This document shows, piece by piece, positions 1-9,076 of a DNA stretch of 64,000 nt. The position numbers and the translations under genes are program-made. The notes beneath the pieces were generated by a model. The model made no database searches, was not told where the DNA came from, and saw only the letters and a program-made list of their open reading frames with translations. This stretch comes from CAZCBN01 sp964496975 (GTDB lineage Bacteria > Planctomycetota > Phycisphaerae > Phycisphaerales > UBA1924): the NCBI GenBank assembly GCA_964496975.1, contig CAZCBN010000002.1:1-64000 (forward strand), read 5' to 3'. Numbering within the stretch: the first letter of the stretch is position 1; every line of letters begins with the position of its first letter.

Positions 1-512
1 GCGGCGTGAGCGCGCGGTTCAGCATCGCCAACTACAAGCAGATGGTGAGCAGCGCCCGGCAGCGGGCGATCCGGCTGCGCGGGGCGGGCGAGCCGAGCCC
101 GGCGGTGCCGCGGATCAGCGACCTCGCGCACCTGCACGCGAGCGGGCTGGGCAAGCTGGAACTGGACATGATGGGCACGCACCAGATGAACGAGCGGCAG
201 GTGCTGGACGCGCTGCTGGCCGAGGCGGTGGGCGTGGTGTTCGAGGAGTACGTCGACGAGCACGGGCTGGGCGAGATCGCGGAGATCTTCGCGAAGGGCG
301 TGAAGATCGAGGTGGGCGACATGCTGCCCAGCGCGGCGTACGGCGAGGTGCTGAAACGGGTGCCGTCGGTGTGGCAGAAGGCCTTTGAGGTGAACCCGGC
401 CGAGAACATGGCGGTGCGGGCGAGTTGCGTGGAGTTCGTGCTCGCGGGGCTTTGGGCGAGCGACCGCATCAGCCGCGGGGAGCGGCATGGGCGGGTGGAG
501 TACGAGGTTTGA
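1..512 (+). CDS. AAA+ ATPase of the MoxR/Mg-chelatase ChlI type, C-terminal part
   Basis: Only the last 170 or so residues lie in the window; the reading frame is open from the first base, so the gene begins upstream and the internal GTG at 6 is probably not its start. The visible part is a helical C-terminal region without Walker motifs, containing the stretch SDLAHLHASGLGKLELDMMG. The assignment rests mainly on the partner: the next gene, which overlaps its stop codon, encodes a VWA protein with a MIDAS site, and AAA+/VWA pairs (ChlI/ChlD, MoxR/VWA) are a standard arrangement in which the ATPase remodels a target bound by the VWA partner. The specific substrate cannot be told from this fragment. 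Confidence 0.6.
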   Translation, partial: GVSARFSIANYKQMVSSARQRAIRLRGAGEPSPAVPRISDLAHLHASGLGKLELDMMGTHQMNERQVLDALLAEAVGVVFEEYVDEHGLGEIAEIFAKGVKIEVGDMLPSAAYGEVLKRVPSVWQKAFEVNPAENMAVRASCVEFVLAGLWASDRISRGERHGRVEYEV

Positions 513-2518
513 GTGACGCGACGCAGAGTTCAGCGGCGGATCGCCAGCCCCGGACGACGCCCGGCGGGCTCGTTCACACCTACCAGGGGTATGACCCGAG
601 GCGGTTCCCCTCCCCCACCGCTCCTCCGCCCGATGTTGCTTCCGCGGCGATGGAGCACATGCTGATGTACGGCGGCACGCGCGAACTCACCGACGAGGAG
701 CTCGCCAACGCGATCAAGATCGACCCGAGCCAGATCGCCGGGATGGGGCCCAGCCTCGATGCGCTGATCGCGATGCTGGAGGATCGCAAGCGGAAGATCC
801 TGGAACGCTACGAGACCGAGGCCGCGCGGGCCGACGCGGACGCGCTCTTCCGCGAGGCCGCGTCGGCGTCCACCCGCGGCGGCCGCGACGACGACACGGA
901 TGGCGGCGAGCCCACTCCTGATCGTGGGCCCGGTGGCAAGCGGGGCGGGCGGGACCCCGGCCGGGACGGCGGCAAGAACCGCGGGAAGGGCGGCGCCGAC
1001 GGGGCCGACGGCGCCGCGGCGAAGGTCCGTGAGCTTCGCGAGCAGATGTCGCGGGCCGTCGCACGGGAACAGATCTCCGACCTGGAGCGGCTGTGGTACG
1101 CGGCGGAGAGGCTGGACCGCGGGCTGGCGAACTCGCTGCTGGGCGTGATCGACGCGCTGGGGCGGAAGTACGAGGTCGAGGAACTCGCGAGCCGCTACGT
1201 GTTCACCGGGCGTGAGGGGATGTCGGCCGAGCGGGCGATCGAGGTGAAGGAGGAGCTTGAAACGATCGACAAGCTGCTGGAGCAGCTTCGCGAGGCCAGG
1301 AAGAACGCGAAGATCGGCGTCGTGGACCTTGATGAGCTGTCGCGCTTCGTCGACGAGGCCGACGTGGAGAAAATGCGCGAGTTCGGCGCGAAGGTCGAGC
1401 AATACATGCGCGAGCAGGCCGAGCTGCAGGGCCTGGAGCGTGACCGGGCGGGAAACTACGGCCTGAGCCCGAAGGCCGTGAAGCTGTTTCAGTCGCGACT
1501 TCTCGATGAGATTTTTGGCGACTTGCAGGCCGGCCGCAGCGGGCGGCACCGCAAGGCCGTCGCGGGCGAGGGCGTGGTGGAGCTGCCGAAGACGCGGGGC
1601 TACGAGTTCGGCGACTCGCCCACGCACATCGACGTCACGCAGACGCTCGTGAACTCAGCCGTGCGCGGCGCGTCACGCGGGCGCACGGCGGGCTCCGGCG
1701 GGGGCGACGGGGGCGGCGGGCCCCGCGTCGCGGCCGAGGACATCGAGGTTCACCTTACGCGGAACAACCCTAAGTGCGCGACGTGCCTGCTGATTGACAT
1801 GTCGGGCTCCATGCGGCAGATGGGGCAGTACGTTCAGTGCAAGCGGCTCGCCCTCGGCATGGACGCGCTGCTGCGCTCGGAGTATCCCGGCGACTACCTC
1901 CAGTGCATCGAGCTCAGCACGTTCGCGCGGCCCAAGCACGTGAGCGAGATCCCCGCCCTGCTGCCGATGCCCGTCACCACGCGCGAGTCTGTTGTGCGTC
2001 TGCGGGTGGACATGGCCGACCCCGACGTCAACGAGCGCATGGTGCACCCGCACTTCACGAACATCCAGCACGGGCTCGAGCTCAGCCGCCGATTCCTCGC
2101 CGCGCAGGACACGCCCAACAAGCAGGTCATCCTCATCACCGACGGCCTGCCCACGGCCCACTTTGAAAATGGTCCGGGAACCGGCGTCGCGGGGCGCGGC
2201 GGCTCCAAGGCCCGCGGCTCGGAGGCCGGCTCCACCCGCGGCGGCGGCGGCCGCGACAGCCGGTATCTCTACCTTCTCTATCCCCCCGACCCGCTCACCG
2301 AGCGCGCCACCATGCGCGAGGCGATGGCCTGCAAGCGCGAGGGCATCACCATCAACATCTTCCTGCTGCCGAGCTGGAGCCAGGGGGAGGACGACATCGC
2401 CTTCGCCCACCGCATGGCCGAGCAGACCGGCGGGCGCGTCGCCTTCACCGCCGGTCAGGATTTGGATCGGTACGTGCTGTGGGACTACGTCTCGCACCGG
2501 CGGAAGATCATCGGCTGA
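509..2518 (+). CDS. VWA-domain protein partnering the upstream AAA+ ATPase
   Basis: The protein is about 669 residues from a TTG start at 509, whose bases overlap the TGA of the upstream gene (TTGA), so translation is probably coupled. Starts further upstream would lie deep inside that gene. Residues about 120-170 are a Gly/Asp/Arg-rich low-complexity linker, 180-330 look helical and charged, and another Gly-rich stretch precedes the C-terminal VWA domain. The metal-ion-dependent adhesion site is intact: LLIDMSGSM near residue 430, a Thr in HFTNIQHG and LITDGLP further on. The family role (ChlD/CoxE/BatA-like) is metal-dependent protein binding that recruits a substrate to the ATPase; what it acts on here is unknown. 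Confidence 0.75.
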   Translation: MSDATQSSAADRQPRTTPGGLVHTYQGYDPRRFPSPTAPPPDVASAAMEHMLMYGGTRELTDEELANAIKIDPSQIAGMGPSLDALIAMLEDRKRKILERYETEAARADADALFREAASASTRGGRDDDTDGGEPTPDRGPGGKRGGRDPGRDGGKNRGKGGADGADGAAAKVRELREQMSRAVAREQISDLERLWYAAERLDRGLANSLLGVIDALGRKYEVEELASRYVFTGREGMSAERAIEVKEELETIDKLLEQLREARKNAKIGVVDLDELSRFVDEADVEKMREFGAKVEQYMREQAELQGLERDRAGNYGLSPKAVKLFQSRLLDEIFGDLQAGRSGRHRKAVAGEGVVELPKTRGYEFGDSPTHIDVTQTLVNSAVRGASRGRTAGSGGGDGGGGPRVAAEDIEVHLTRNNPKCATCLLIDMSGSMRQMGQYVQCKRLALGMDALLRSEYPGDYLQCIELSTFARPKHVSEIPALLPMPVTTRESVVRLRVDMADPDVNERMVHPHFTNIQHGLELSRRFLAAQDTPNKQVILITDGLPTAHFENGPGTGVAGRGGSKARGSEAGSTRGGGGRDSRYLYLLYPPDPLTERATMREAMACKREGITINIFLLPSWSQGEDDIAFAHRMAEQTGGRVAFTAGQDLDRYVLWDYVSHRRKIIG

Positions 2519-2755
2519 CGCCACGGCCGGCGCTGCAGGGGCGGCCGCGTGGGCCGGGAACGCGGGCCGACCGTCGTGGCGCGGACGCGTGATCGTGCGC
2601 TCGGGCCGGGGCTTTACCGAATCTTCGCGCAGAAAACGCCCGTGCCCGCCGGAAGCCGGCGGTCGTCGGCTGTAGCATCCGCCTCAACAGGGGTTGTGTC
2701 TCGCGGAAGTACCGCTCGGCGTGCACGCTTGTGTGCCGACACGTGATGGAGTCGC
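2519..2755. other. Intergenic region before the pseudopilin gene
   Basis: This 237-bp gap holds a GGAG ribosome-binding site just before the ATG at 2756. I see no convincing promoter or terminator. Confidence 0.5.
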
Positions 2756-3763
2756 ATGATGCGCCACCGAAACCACCGGGGCTTTACGCTGATCGAGCTG
2801 CTTGTGGTGATCGCGATCATCGCTCTGCTGATCGGGATCCTGCTGCCGTCTCTGGGGGCGGCGCGGGAGTCTGCTCGGCTTCTGAAGTGCGGATCGCAGC
2901 AGAAGCAGATCATGACCGCGGTGCTGAGCTACGCGTCGGATAACGACGAGTTCCACTCGGCGGCGCCGAACAACGGCGCGTTGCGCGTGAACCGGCTCTT
3001 CGCGGGGCGGTACTTTCTGATGCCCGGGTATGACACGGCGAACGGGGTTCCGGTGTACGGCGACCGAAACTACTTTCTGAATCTCTATGATGAGTACGTC
3101 GGCGTTCAGACGCGGCCGGAGATGTACGACCCGCAGAAGGGCATCGGGAACCGCACCGAACTTCCCGGCCACGAGACCGGCGCATGCCCGTCGGCGACCT
3201 ACATGAATAGTGAGCCGTCTTGGGGCGTCATCTCCACGCTTTCGACGGACCCCGCGGACTTCGTCTACTGGAAGAACCAAACCTACGGCCAGAACGGCGT
3301 CGTTGTTTCGGCCGCGGTCTAACGCACGGATCGCCGCCGAAACTACAAGTTTGTCCTCTGGAAGAGCCGCATCGGGGTTTCTGGGCAGTCCGACGACACG
3401 CGATTCGCGCCGACCCGCCTGACCGAGGTCGACTTTCCCAGCAAGTACATTTTCGCCCAAGACCACACCGAGTACTTCCTCGACGGCAACGGCGACGACA
3501 TGTGGAAGATGGTCGACGAGACCTTCCGACAGAACTTCAACGAGACGAACGCCGGCGACGCCGAAGAGAACTGGCGCGGCCTCTTCCGGCACAACGACAA
3601 CATGTCCATCATGTGGCTCGACGGCCACGTCGACTCGTGGTCGAAGAGCCAACTGAGCTCGATCAGCCAGATCCTGCGGGCGAGGGGCCTGCTCGCGCCC
3701 GGCCGCGGCAATCTGCTGCTCCCTGGATACACGACGCCCTTCGTGAACCCCGACGAGCAGTGA
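2756..3763 (+). pseudogene. Type II secretion-like pseudopilin (H-X9-DG family) interrupted by an in-frame TAA
   Basis: The N-terminus is a classic prepilin signal, RGFTLIELLVVIAIIALLIG, cleaved after Gly and followed by the hydrophobic spine. The frame stops at TAA 3320-3322 after 188 residues. Reading on in the same frame gives a further coherent 146 residues up to the stop at 3761-3763, including the motif H-NDNMSIMWL-DG, which is the H-X9-DG signature that ends planctomycete prepilin-like proteins. The full-length product would be about 335 residues, the usual size for the family. There is no shift of frame; one base change (for example TCA to TAA) explains the break. It could be a real nonsense mutation, a sequencing error, or rarely a readthrough site. 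The second half also has an ATG at 3500. Planctomycetes carry many such genes, so loss of one may be tolerated. Confidence 0.8.
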
Positions 3764-3797
3764 CGCGTCCCCCGCGGCGCAGGACCGCCAAACCATG

Positions 3798-3824
3798 CCG
3801 CGCCGGGCCAATCGCCCGGCGCGG
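3798..3824 (+). terminator. Strong hairpin after the pseudopilin gene
   Basis: A perfect 11-bp GC-rich inverted repeat (3798-3808 with 3814-3824, 5-base loop) begins 34 bp after the stop codon. The downstream T-tract is poor, so it is a hairpin terminator of modest quality or an mRNA-end stabiliser. Confidence 0.5.
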
Positions 3825-3899
3825 CGATTGTCGGAAGAGAGTCCCGGGCTTCGTGAGGCCCGGATCCATATCCAGATCCATGAAGTGAGGGTGAAGATC

Positions 3900-6188
3900 A
3901 TGCGTATGACGACGACGGCGGCGGCCCTTCTGGCCGCGATCGCGGGCCAGGCCATGGGCCAGGTTCAGCACGGCATCATCGTGGCCACCGAGATCAGCGC
4001 GGCCGACCTTGACCCCGCGGCGATCAGCCTCGCCCGCGAGAACGCCGCGCCCCTCGGCGGCACGTGGACCATCAACAGCAGCCTGTCCAACCGCGGTGAC
4101 TACGCCGTGAACTTCGGCCCCGGCAACGACACCGCCAACGGCGTGCTCATCACCGGCACCAACCAGGGCTTCCGCGTCGAGCCGTCCGTGGCCGCCACGC
4201 AGTACTACGCCACCGCCCACGGCGCCCGCCCGCTGAGCGCCGGCGCCGCATTCCCCTTCGTGGACGGTGACTTCACCGTCGACGTCCGCCGCTCGCCCCA
4301 GGGCGTGGACGTGAACTACAACGTCTCGCTCGCCTACTTCCCCTTCGCCGACGGCTGGATCGCCGCGGGCCTCTACAACAGCGTCGACAACGGCGTCATC
4401 ACGCAGGTGACCGGCAACGCCGGCTTCCAGCTCACCAACGCCTTTGACCCCAACCCCCCCACCTCCGGCCGCGTCATCTTCGACAACAGCACGGGCCGCT
4501 ACGACCTGACCATCCCCGGCTTTGACCTCAACCGCGACGGCACCATCCTGTGCGCCGGCGCGAAGGACGAGGACAACTTCGGCATGGCGTACGTCGGCAC
4601 CGACGGCTTCGTCACCGTGCAGAGCCACGACAACGGCTCCGACGGCGCGCCCCTCGAGCCCGACCCCGTGCAGTTCGTCGTCATCCCCCGCGGCACGCCC
4701 GGCGTCATCTACGGCGCCCTCACCGGCAGCGGCAAGCCGATCAACTTCCAGGGCGACGTGGTCAGCGGCCTCGTCGGCGCCCCCGCCACCAACGGCACCC
4801 TCTTCCTGAACATCCCGGGCGAGAGCCCCGCGACCGGCACGCTGGTCGTGACCGCCTACCAGAACATCGGCGGCGGCAACACCATCGACAACCCCGTCTG
4901 GGCCGAGCCCAACGCCGCCGGCGACGGTTGGATCCTCACCAGCCGCGACATGACCGGCATGGGCCTCCAGGACATCGGCGGCAACGACATCTTCGCGTTC
5001 TACGCCTTCTTCCCCTTCGACACCGTCATCACGCCCCCCAGCGAGCCCATCCGCGACTACGCCGACCGCCTCGACGACGTCGTCTCCGCCCGCTTCACCG
5101 TGCAGGAGTTCTTCCCCGATAACGGCGCCGGCGACTGCCGCGCCGACCGCAGCCTCGGCTCCGACGCCCTCGAGAACGTCGGCGACACCGGCGGCGACTT
5201 CGGCCTCTCCTGGCTCGGCGCCCGCCTCGCCGCCGTGAACAGCAACGGCCTCGACGGCACCGGCGGCGCTCCGGACGGCCTTCCCTTCCCCAGCGGCACC
5301 CAGTTCTTCCGCAGCAACGCCACCACCGGCGGCGCGTCCGGCTGGGCCCTGCACAACTCCGACAACGGCGAGACCCACAGCCACGTCGCCGACGCGACCG
5401 GCGCCGAGATCAACGCCGACTTCGCCGTCGCCTTCTTCCCCACCGCCGCCGGCTTCCAGATGATCGGCGACGTGCAGGACCCCGCCAACGGCACGGCGGA
5501 CATCGACGTCTCCCCCGCCTCGGCGGTGCAGGACGGCGTGCTGATGGCCACCATGTGGAACAACCAGCCCAAGCTCGCCACCGTCTCGCAGAGCGGCAGC
5601 AACTACACCATCACCATCTACAACGGCGTCGACGGCACCGTTGACACCGTGGACGGTGACTACGGCTACGTCTACCTCCCCTACAACACCGAGAACCTCG
5701 TCGCCGGCCAGGCCGCCGCGGACGGCACCGTCATCAGCGGCACCGGCGGCTTCACCATCACCGAGGGCACCGACACCGAGGCCGGCTTCCCGATCTGGGA
5801 GATCACCATCGACGGCGTCGACGCCCGCACCGACGGCGTCCTCCTCCTCAACGCGACCGGCGAGAACGCCAACGGCACCCCCGCCATCGCGATGAACTGG
5901 GAAGTCGGCGAGAACGGCGAGTTCGAGGTCGCCGGCTACGACGTCGTCTTCGCCACCCCCGGCCGCTACGCCTTCAACTTCGCCTACATCCCCTTCGAGG
6001 GCCTCCGCGCCGCCCCGCAGGGCTGCCCCGCCGACTTCAACGGCGACACCACCCCGGGTGACATCTTCGACCTGTTCGACTTCCTCGCCGCGCTCGACGG
6101 TGGCCTCGACTTCAACGGCGACACCTCGCCCGCCGACATCTTCGACCTCTTCGACTTCCTGGCCGTCCTCGACGCCGGCTGCCCGTAA
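3900..6188 (+). CDS. Secreted protein with C-terminal GC-type dockerin tag, function unknown
   Basis: The start at ATG 3900 gives 762 residues and a clean signal peptide (MRMTTTAAALLAAIAGQAMG, cleavage near MGQ); GTGAGGGTGAAG lies just upstream as ribosome-binding site. Upstream in-frame codons would only add a charged leader in front of the signal peptide. The mature protein is acidic, poor in Cys and rich in Gly, Asn, Asp and Thr, with recurring FxYxPF-like segments (YFPFADGW, YLPYNTEN, FAYIPFEG) that suggest repeated beta-sheet units. The last 54 residues are two EF-hand-like DFNGDTxPxDIFDLFDFL repeats bracketed by Cys-Pro, the tag shared with three other proteins in this window. I recognise no catalytic domain. 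It probably acts at or beyond the cell surface. Confidence 0.8.
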   Translation: MRMTTTAAALLAAIAGQAMGQVQHGIIVATEISAADLDPAAISLARENAAPLGGTWTINSSLSNRGDYAVNFGPGNDTANGVLITGTNQGFRVEPSVAATQYYATAHGARPLSAGAAFPFVDGDFTVDVRRSPQGVDVNYNVSLAYFPFADGWIAAGLYNSVDNGVITQVTGNAGFQLTNAFDPNPPTSGRVIFDNSTGRYDLTIPGFDLNRDGTILCAGAKDEDNFGMAYVGTDGFVTVQSHDNGSDGAPLEPDPVQFVVIPRGTPGVIYGALTGSGKPINFQGDVVSGLVGAPATNGTLFLNIPGESPATGTLVVTAYQNIGGGNTIDNPVWAEPNAAGDGWILTSRDMTGMGLQDIGGNDIFAFYAFFPFDTVITPPSEPIRDYADRLDDVVSARFTVQEFFPDNGAGDCRADRSLGSDALENVGDTGGDFGLSWLGARLAAVNSNGLDGTGGAPDGLPFPSGTQFFRSNATTGGASGWALHNSDNGETHSHVADATGAEINADFAVAFFPTAAGFQMIGDVQDPANGTADIDVSPASAVQDGVLMATMWNNQPKLATVSQSGSNYTITIYNGVDGTVDTVDGDYGYVYLPYNTENLVAGQAAADGTVISGTGGFTITEGTDTEAGFPIWEITIDGVDARTDGVLLLNATGENANGTPAIAMNWEVGENGEFEVAGYDVVFATPGRYAFNFAYIPFEGLRAAPQGCPADFNGDTTPGDIFDLFDFLAALDGGLDFNGDTSPADIFDLFDFLAVLDAGCP
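6024..6185 (+). repeat. GC-type dockerin tag, copy 1
   Basis: This 162-bp segment encodes CPADFNG...DAGCP, a tandem pair of Asp-rich EF-hand-like loops. It is nearly identical in protein and very similar in DNA to copies at 11738-11899, 12567-12728 and 44334-44495. Confidence 0.85.
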
Positions 6189-6238
6189 TCGTCGGCCCCA
6201 CGCCACGCCGGCGTGGTCCGCATGACACGTGACCTTCC

Positions 6239-6266
6239 AAGGGGTCGGCCGACAGGCCGGCCCCTT
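6239..6266. terminator. Bidirectional hairpin terminator between convergent genes
   Basis: A 12-bp stem (6239-6250 with 6255-6266, loop GACA, one G-T pair) begins with AA and ends in TTT, so it can act on both strands. It lies between the dockerin-tagged gene ending at 6188 and the GH31 gene ending at 6472 on the other strand. Confidence 0.65.
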
Positions 6267-6471
6267 TGCTTTCCCCCGCGACAACGCATCCCAACAGCAC
6301 GCGCCGCGACTGCTCGCGCCACAACGCCGCGGCGCACATCGAGTCGCCCCGCTCGCCGCCGAGACCTCCCGCGGCCTCGACGCCGCGCAAGAAAAAGGGC
6401 GCGTCACCCGCGACGCGCCCCGTGCACCATGCCCGTGCCAACGCCGAAGATCCGGCGTCCGCCCGGCGTCG

Positions 6472-8718
6472 TTACCTCGCCGCCGTCGGCGTGCCCAGCG
6501 TCACCCGCAGCGGCTGCCCGTCGCGACCGGCGGCCGTCGCCTCGCGGCCGTCGGGCAGCAGCACGCGGGCGACCAGCTCGCGATCGGGCCGCGGCATCTT
6601 GCCCTCAGACTTCTCGAGCGTCACCTCCACCTCGCCCGCGGCGTTGCGCGTGGCGCGGTAGGTGCTCCGCAGGTACACGCCGTCGCGGAAGGCCCAGCCG
6701 TCTCCCTCGTCCTCGTACAGCGTGCCCGAGGCCTCGCCGTTCGCGTCGAGGTTCATGATGAGCGTGAGCTGCTCGTTCTGCCCCGGCGTGTCGTTCACGT
6801 GCTGCACCACCGGGCCGGTCGGCACGATCGCCCCGGGCCGGACAAAGAGCCTGGCCTGGTCCGGGTCGTCGCTGTCGCGGCCGGTGCCGTCAAAGTCGGC
6901 GAAATCAAGAGCACGCCACGCCACGCCGTCCACCGGCTTGGGCAGCACGGGCATCCGCTCAAGCCCGGGCGTCGGGTCGGCCCAGACCAGCAGCCCCTCG
7001 CCCAGCAGGAAGCCGTCGTCCTCGCTCCGCAGCGCCGCATCCGCCGCGTCCGCGAAGAACAGCGGCCGCGCCACCGGCATGCCCGTGCGGTGCGACTCCT
7101 CGAACGCCGTGTAGATGTGCGGCAGGAGGCGGTAGCGACGCTCGAGTGCCCGCCGCGCCGTGGCCTCCACCTCGTCGCCAAAGGCCCAGGGCTCCTTGTC
7201 GATGTTGCCCTTGCCCGTGTGCCCGCGGCTGAAGGGGAGCAGGGCGCCGAACGCGATCCAGCGCTTGAACATCGCCGCGTCCCCGTCGCCGCCGAAGCCC
7301 CCGATGTCGGGCCCGCAGAACGGCTGCCCGGACAGGCTCAGGTTCAGCGTCATCGCGATCGAGACGTCCACGTGGTACCAGTTCGCCGAGTTGTCGCCCG
7401 TCCACGTCGCGCCGTAGCGGTGCCCACCCATGAAGTTCGCGCGGCTCAGCACGAAGGGCCGCTTGTCCGGGTTCGCCGCCATCACGCCGTCGCGCGTCGC
7501 GCGGATCATCTGCATGCCGTACACGTTGTGGTACTGCGCGTGCGTGCCGGGGCCGCCCAGCTCCGGGTCGGCGTTGTGCAGGTTCGCCTCGGGCATGGTC
7601 TTCGTCGCGACGTTGAAAACCGCGGGCTCGTTCATGTCGTTCCACACGCCGTCGATGCCCAGGCCCATGAAGTCCTTGTAGAGCGTGCCCCACCACGCCC
7701 GGACCTCCTTGTTCATGTAGTCAGGGAACGAGCACGGGCCGGGCCACACGTCGCCCACGAAGGTCTTTCCGCTCGCGTCCTTCACCCACACGTCCCGCTC
7801 TTCGCCCTGCTGAAAGACGAAGTAGTCGTCAGCCCGCGCGATGCCCGGATCGATCATCCACACGTTCTGCACGCCCTGCCCATCAAGCCACGCGTTCAGG
7901 CCCGCGGGGTCGGGGAAGTGATTCTTGTCGAACGTGAAGACGCGGAAGCGGTCCATGTAATCAATGTCGAGCCAGATCACGTCCACCGGCAGGCTGCGCC
8001 GGCGGAACTCCGTCACCACCTCGCGCACCCGGCTCTCCGGGTAGTAGCTGTACCGGCACTGGTGGTACCCCACGGCCCACTTCGGCGGCATCTCGATCGT
8101 GCCCGTCAGCGTGCCGAGCCGCTGCACCACCTCCTGCGGGCTGGACCCCTCGATCACGATCAGCGGCTGCGGCGTGCCGTGCGCGCGGAACGTGATCCCG
8201 TCGCGCAGGTCGATCTCCACGCGGTACGTCGTGTCGTTCAGCACGCCGAACGCCGTGCCGTCGGCCCGCACCGCGAGCACCCACGGGTGCGACGTGTACA
8301 GGTTCGACGCGTTGTCCTGGTAGCCGTACGCGTCAAGGTTCCACGCCTGCGTCACCCGGCCGTTGCGCAGCAGCGGGCCCGCGCACTCGCCCGTCCCGTA
8401 GAGGCTCGTCCCCGGCTCGATCGCCACGCGCCACGCCTGCACCGTCACCTCGGCGGGCATGTCCGCGTCCCACGGCTTGGGCGCCGGGGCCTTCTCGACC
8501 GAGAACTCGGGCCGGATCTGAAACCCCGCGGGCACCCCCCCGCCCCCGGCCGGATCGCTCACCAACGCGATCGACGGCTCGCGCTGCGTCCGCGCCGCGT
8601 CCGAGGCATGGAACCGCACCACGCCGGGCCCGATGAGCTCGCCCACCGGCGCGGCGATCGCGGGCGCGGACAACGCCAGCCCAACTGCGGCGACCAGCCT
8701 CCACGCCCGACCAGACAT
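6472..8718 (-). CDS. Secreted glycoside hydrolase family 31 (alpha-glucosidase type)
   Basis: The gene encodes 748 residues from the ATG at 8718, chosen because it gives a good signal peptide (MSGRAWRLVAAVGLALSAPA, cleavage near AIAA); the open frame upstream encodes Arg-rich non-conserved sequence. It has the GH31 layout: N-terminal beta-sandwich with SLYGTGECAGP, then the (beta/alpha)8 barrel with PPKWAVGYHQCRYSYYPE. The catalytic nucleophile Asp sits in GVWNDMNEPAVF near residue 360 and the acid/base Asp in TWTGDNSANW near 440; C-terminal beta domains follow. The expected activity is release of glucose from alpha-glucans or related alpha-glucosides in the periplasm or outside. It is divergently transcribed from a GH13 amylase gene, which supports a shared role in alpha-glucan breakdown. 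Confidence 0.88.
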   Translation of the reverse strand: MSGRAWRLVAAVGLALSAPAIAAPVGELIGPGVVRFHASDAARTQREPSIALVSDPAGGGGVPAGFQIRPEFSVEKAPAPKPWDADMPAEVTVQAWRVAIEPGTSLYGTGECAGPLLRNGRVTQAWNLDAYGYQDNASNLYTSHPWVLAVRADGTAFGVLNDTTYRVEIDLRDGITFRAHGTPQPLIVIEGSSPQEVVQRLGTLTGTIEMPPKWAVGYHQCRYSYYPESRVREVVTEFRRRSLPVDVIWLDIDYMDRFRVFTFDKNHFPDPAGLNAWLDGQGVQNVWMIDPGIARADDYFVFQQGEERDVWVKDASGKTFVGDVWPGPCSFPDYMNKEVRAWWGTLYKDFMGLGIDGVWNDMNEPAVFNVATKTMPEANLHNADPELGGPGTHAQYHNVYGMQMIRATRDGVMAANPDKRPFVLSRANFMGGHRYGATWTGDNSANWYHVDVSIAMTLNLSLSGQPFCGPDIGGFGGDGDAAMFKRWIAFGALLPFSRGHTGKGNIDKEPWAFGDEVEATARRALERRYRLLPHIYTAFEESHRTGMPVARPLFFADAADAALRSEDDGFLLGEGLLVWADPTPGLERMPVLPKPVDGVAWRALDFADFDGTGRDSDDPDQARLFVRPGAIVPTGPVVQHVNDTPGQNEQLTLIMNLDANGEASGTLYEDEGDGWAFRDGVYLRSTYRATRNAAGEVEVTLEKSEGKMPRPDRELVARVLLPDGREATAAGRDGQPLRVTLGTPTAAR

Positions 8719-9076
8719 CGAACTCGACGGCCGATCCGCTGACTTCAACACAGGTTTCACAAGCATTCTCCGATGGACTCTGGGACCCATAGGGGGAAGC
8801 ATAGGGACGGAACCGCTTTCGGACCCGCAGCGAAACGAGCGCGATGCGGCCCCGCCGCAAACCGGGGAACGCCCATCCCCCGCCGAGTCCGGATCACGCA
8901 TCGACGTATCCCGAATCTCGCCCGAGGCGACGACCGACGACCAACGACCGAGGCGACGAACGACCAAGGCCAAGACCCGCCTCGGCCTGACCCCGCCGTG
9001 CAACTGTCCTCGGCCGGTGGAGTGGACCGGCCCGCACGGCCCGGCGGCACGCCGAGCTTTCATGGAGACGAAGATC
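8719..9076. promoter_or_regulatory. Divergent intergenic region between GH31 and GH13 genes
   Basis: These 358 bp must hold the promoters for both glycosidase genes. I see an imperfect 26-bp tandem repeat beginning CCGAGGCGACGA (8922 and 8948), but no clear -35/-10 pair or operator. Confidence 0.35.

Noticed and set aside
2644..2668. Hairpin CGCCGG/CCGGCG as terminator of the VWA gene
   Set aside because: The stem is only six base pairs, has no T-tract, and lies over 120 bp after the stop.
3300..3350. Frameshift in the pseudopilin gene
   Set aside because: Both halves are in the same frame, so a stop codon and not a shift of frame separates them.
3663..6407. Very long open frame on the minus strand, opposite the dockerin-tagged gene
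   Set aside because: In DNA this rich in G+C the frame opposite a real gene is often free of stops. It lies fully antisense to a protein with signal peptide and tag, and its translation is Val/Gly/Ala/Asp-rich without domains.
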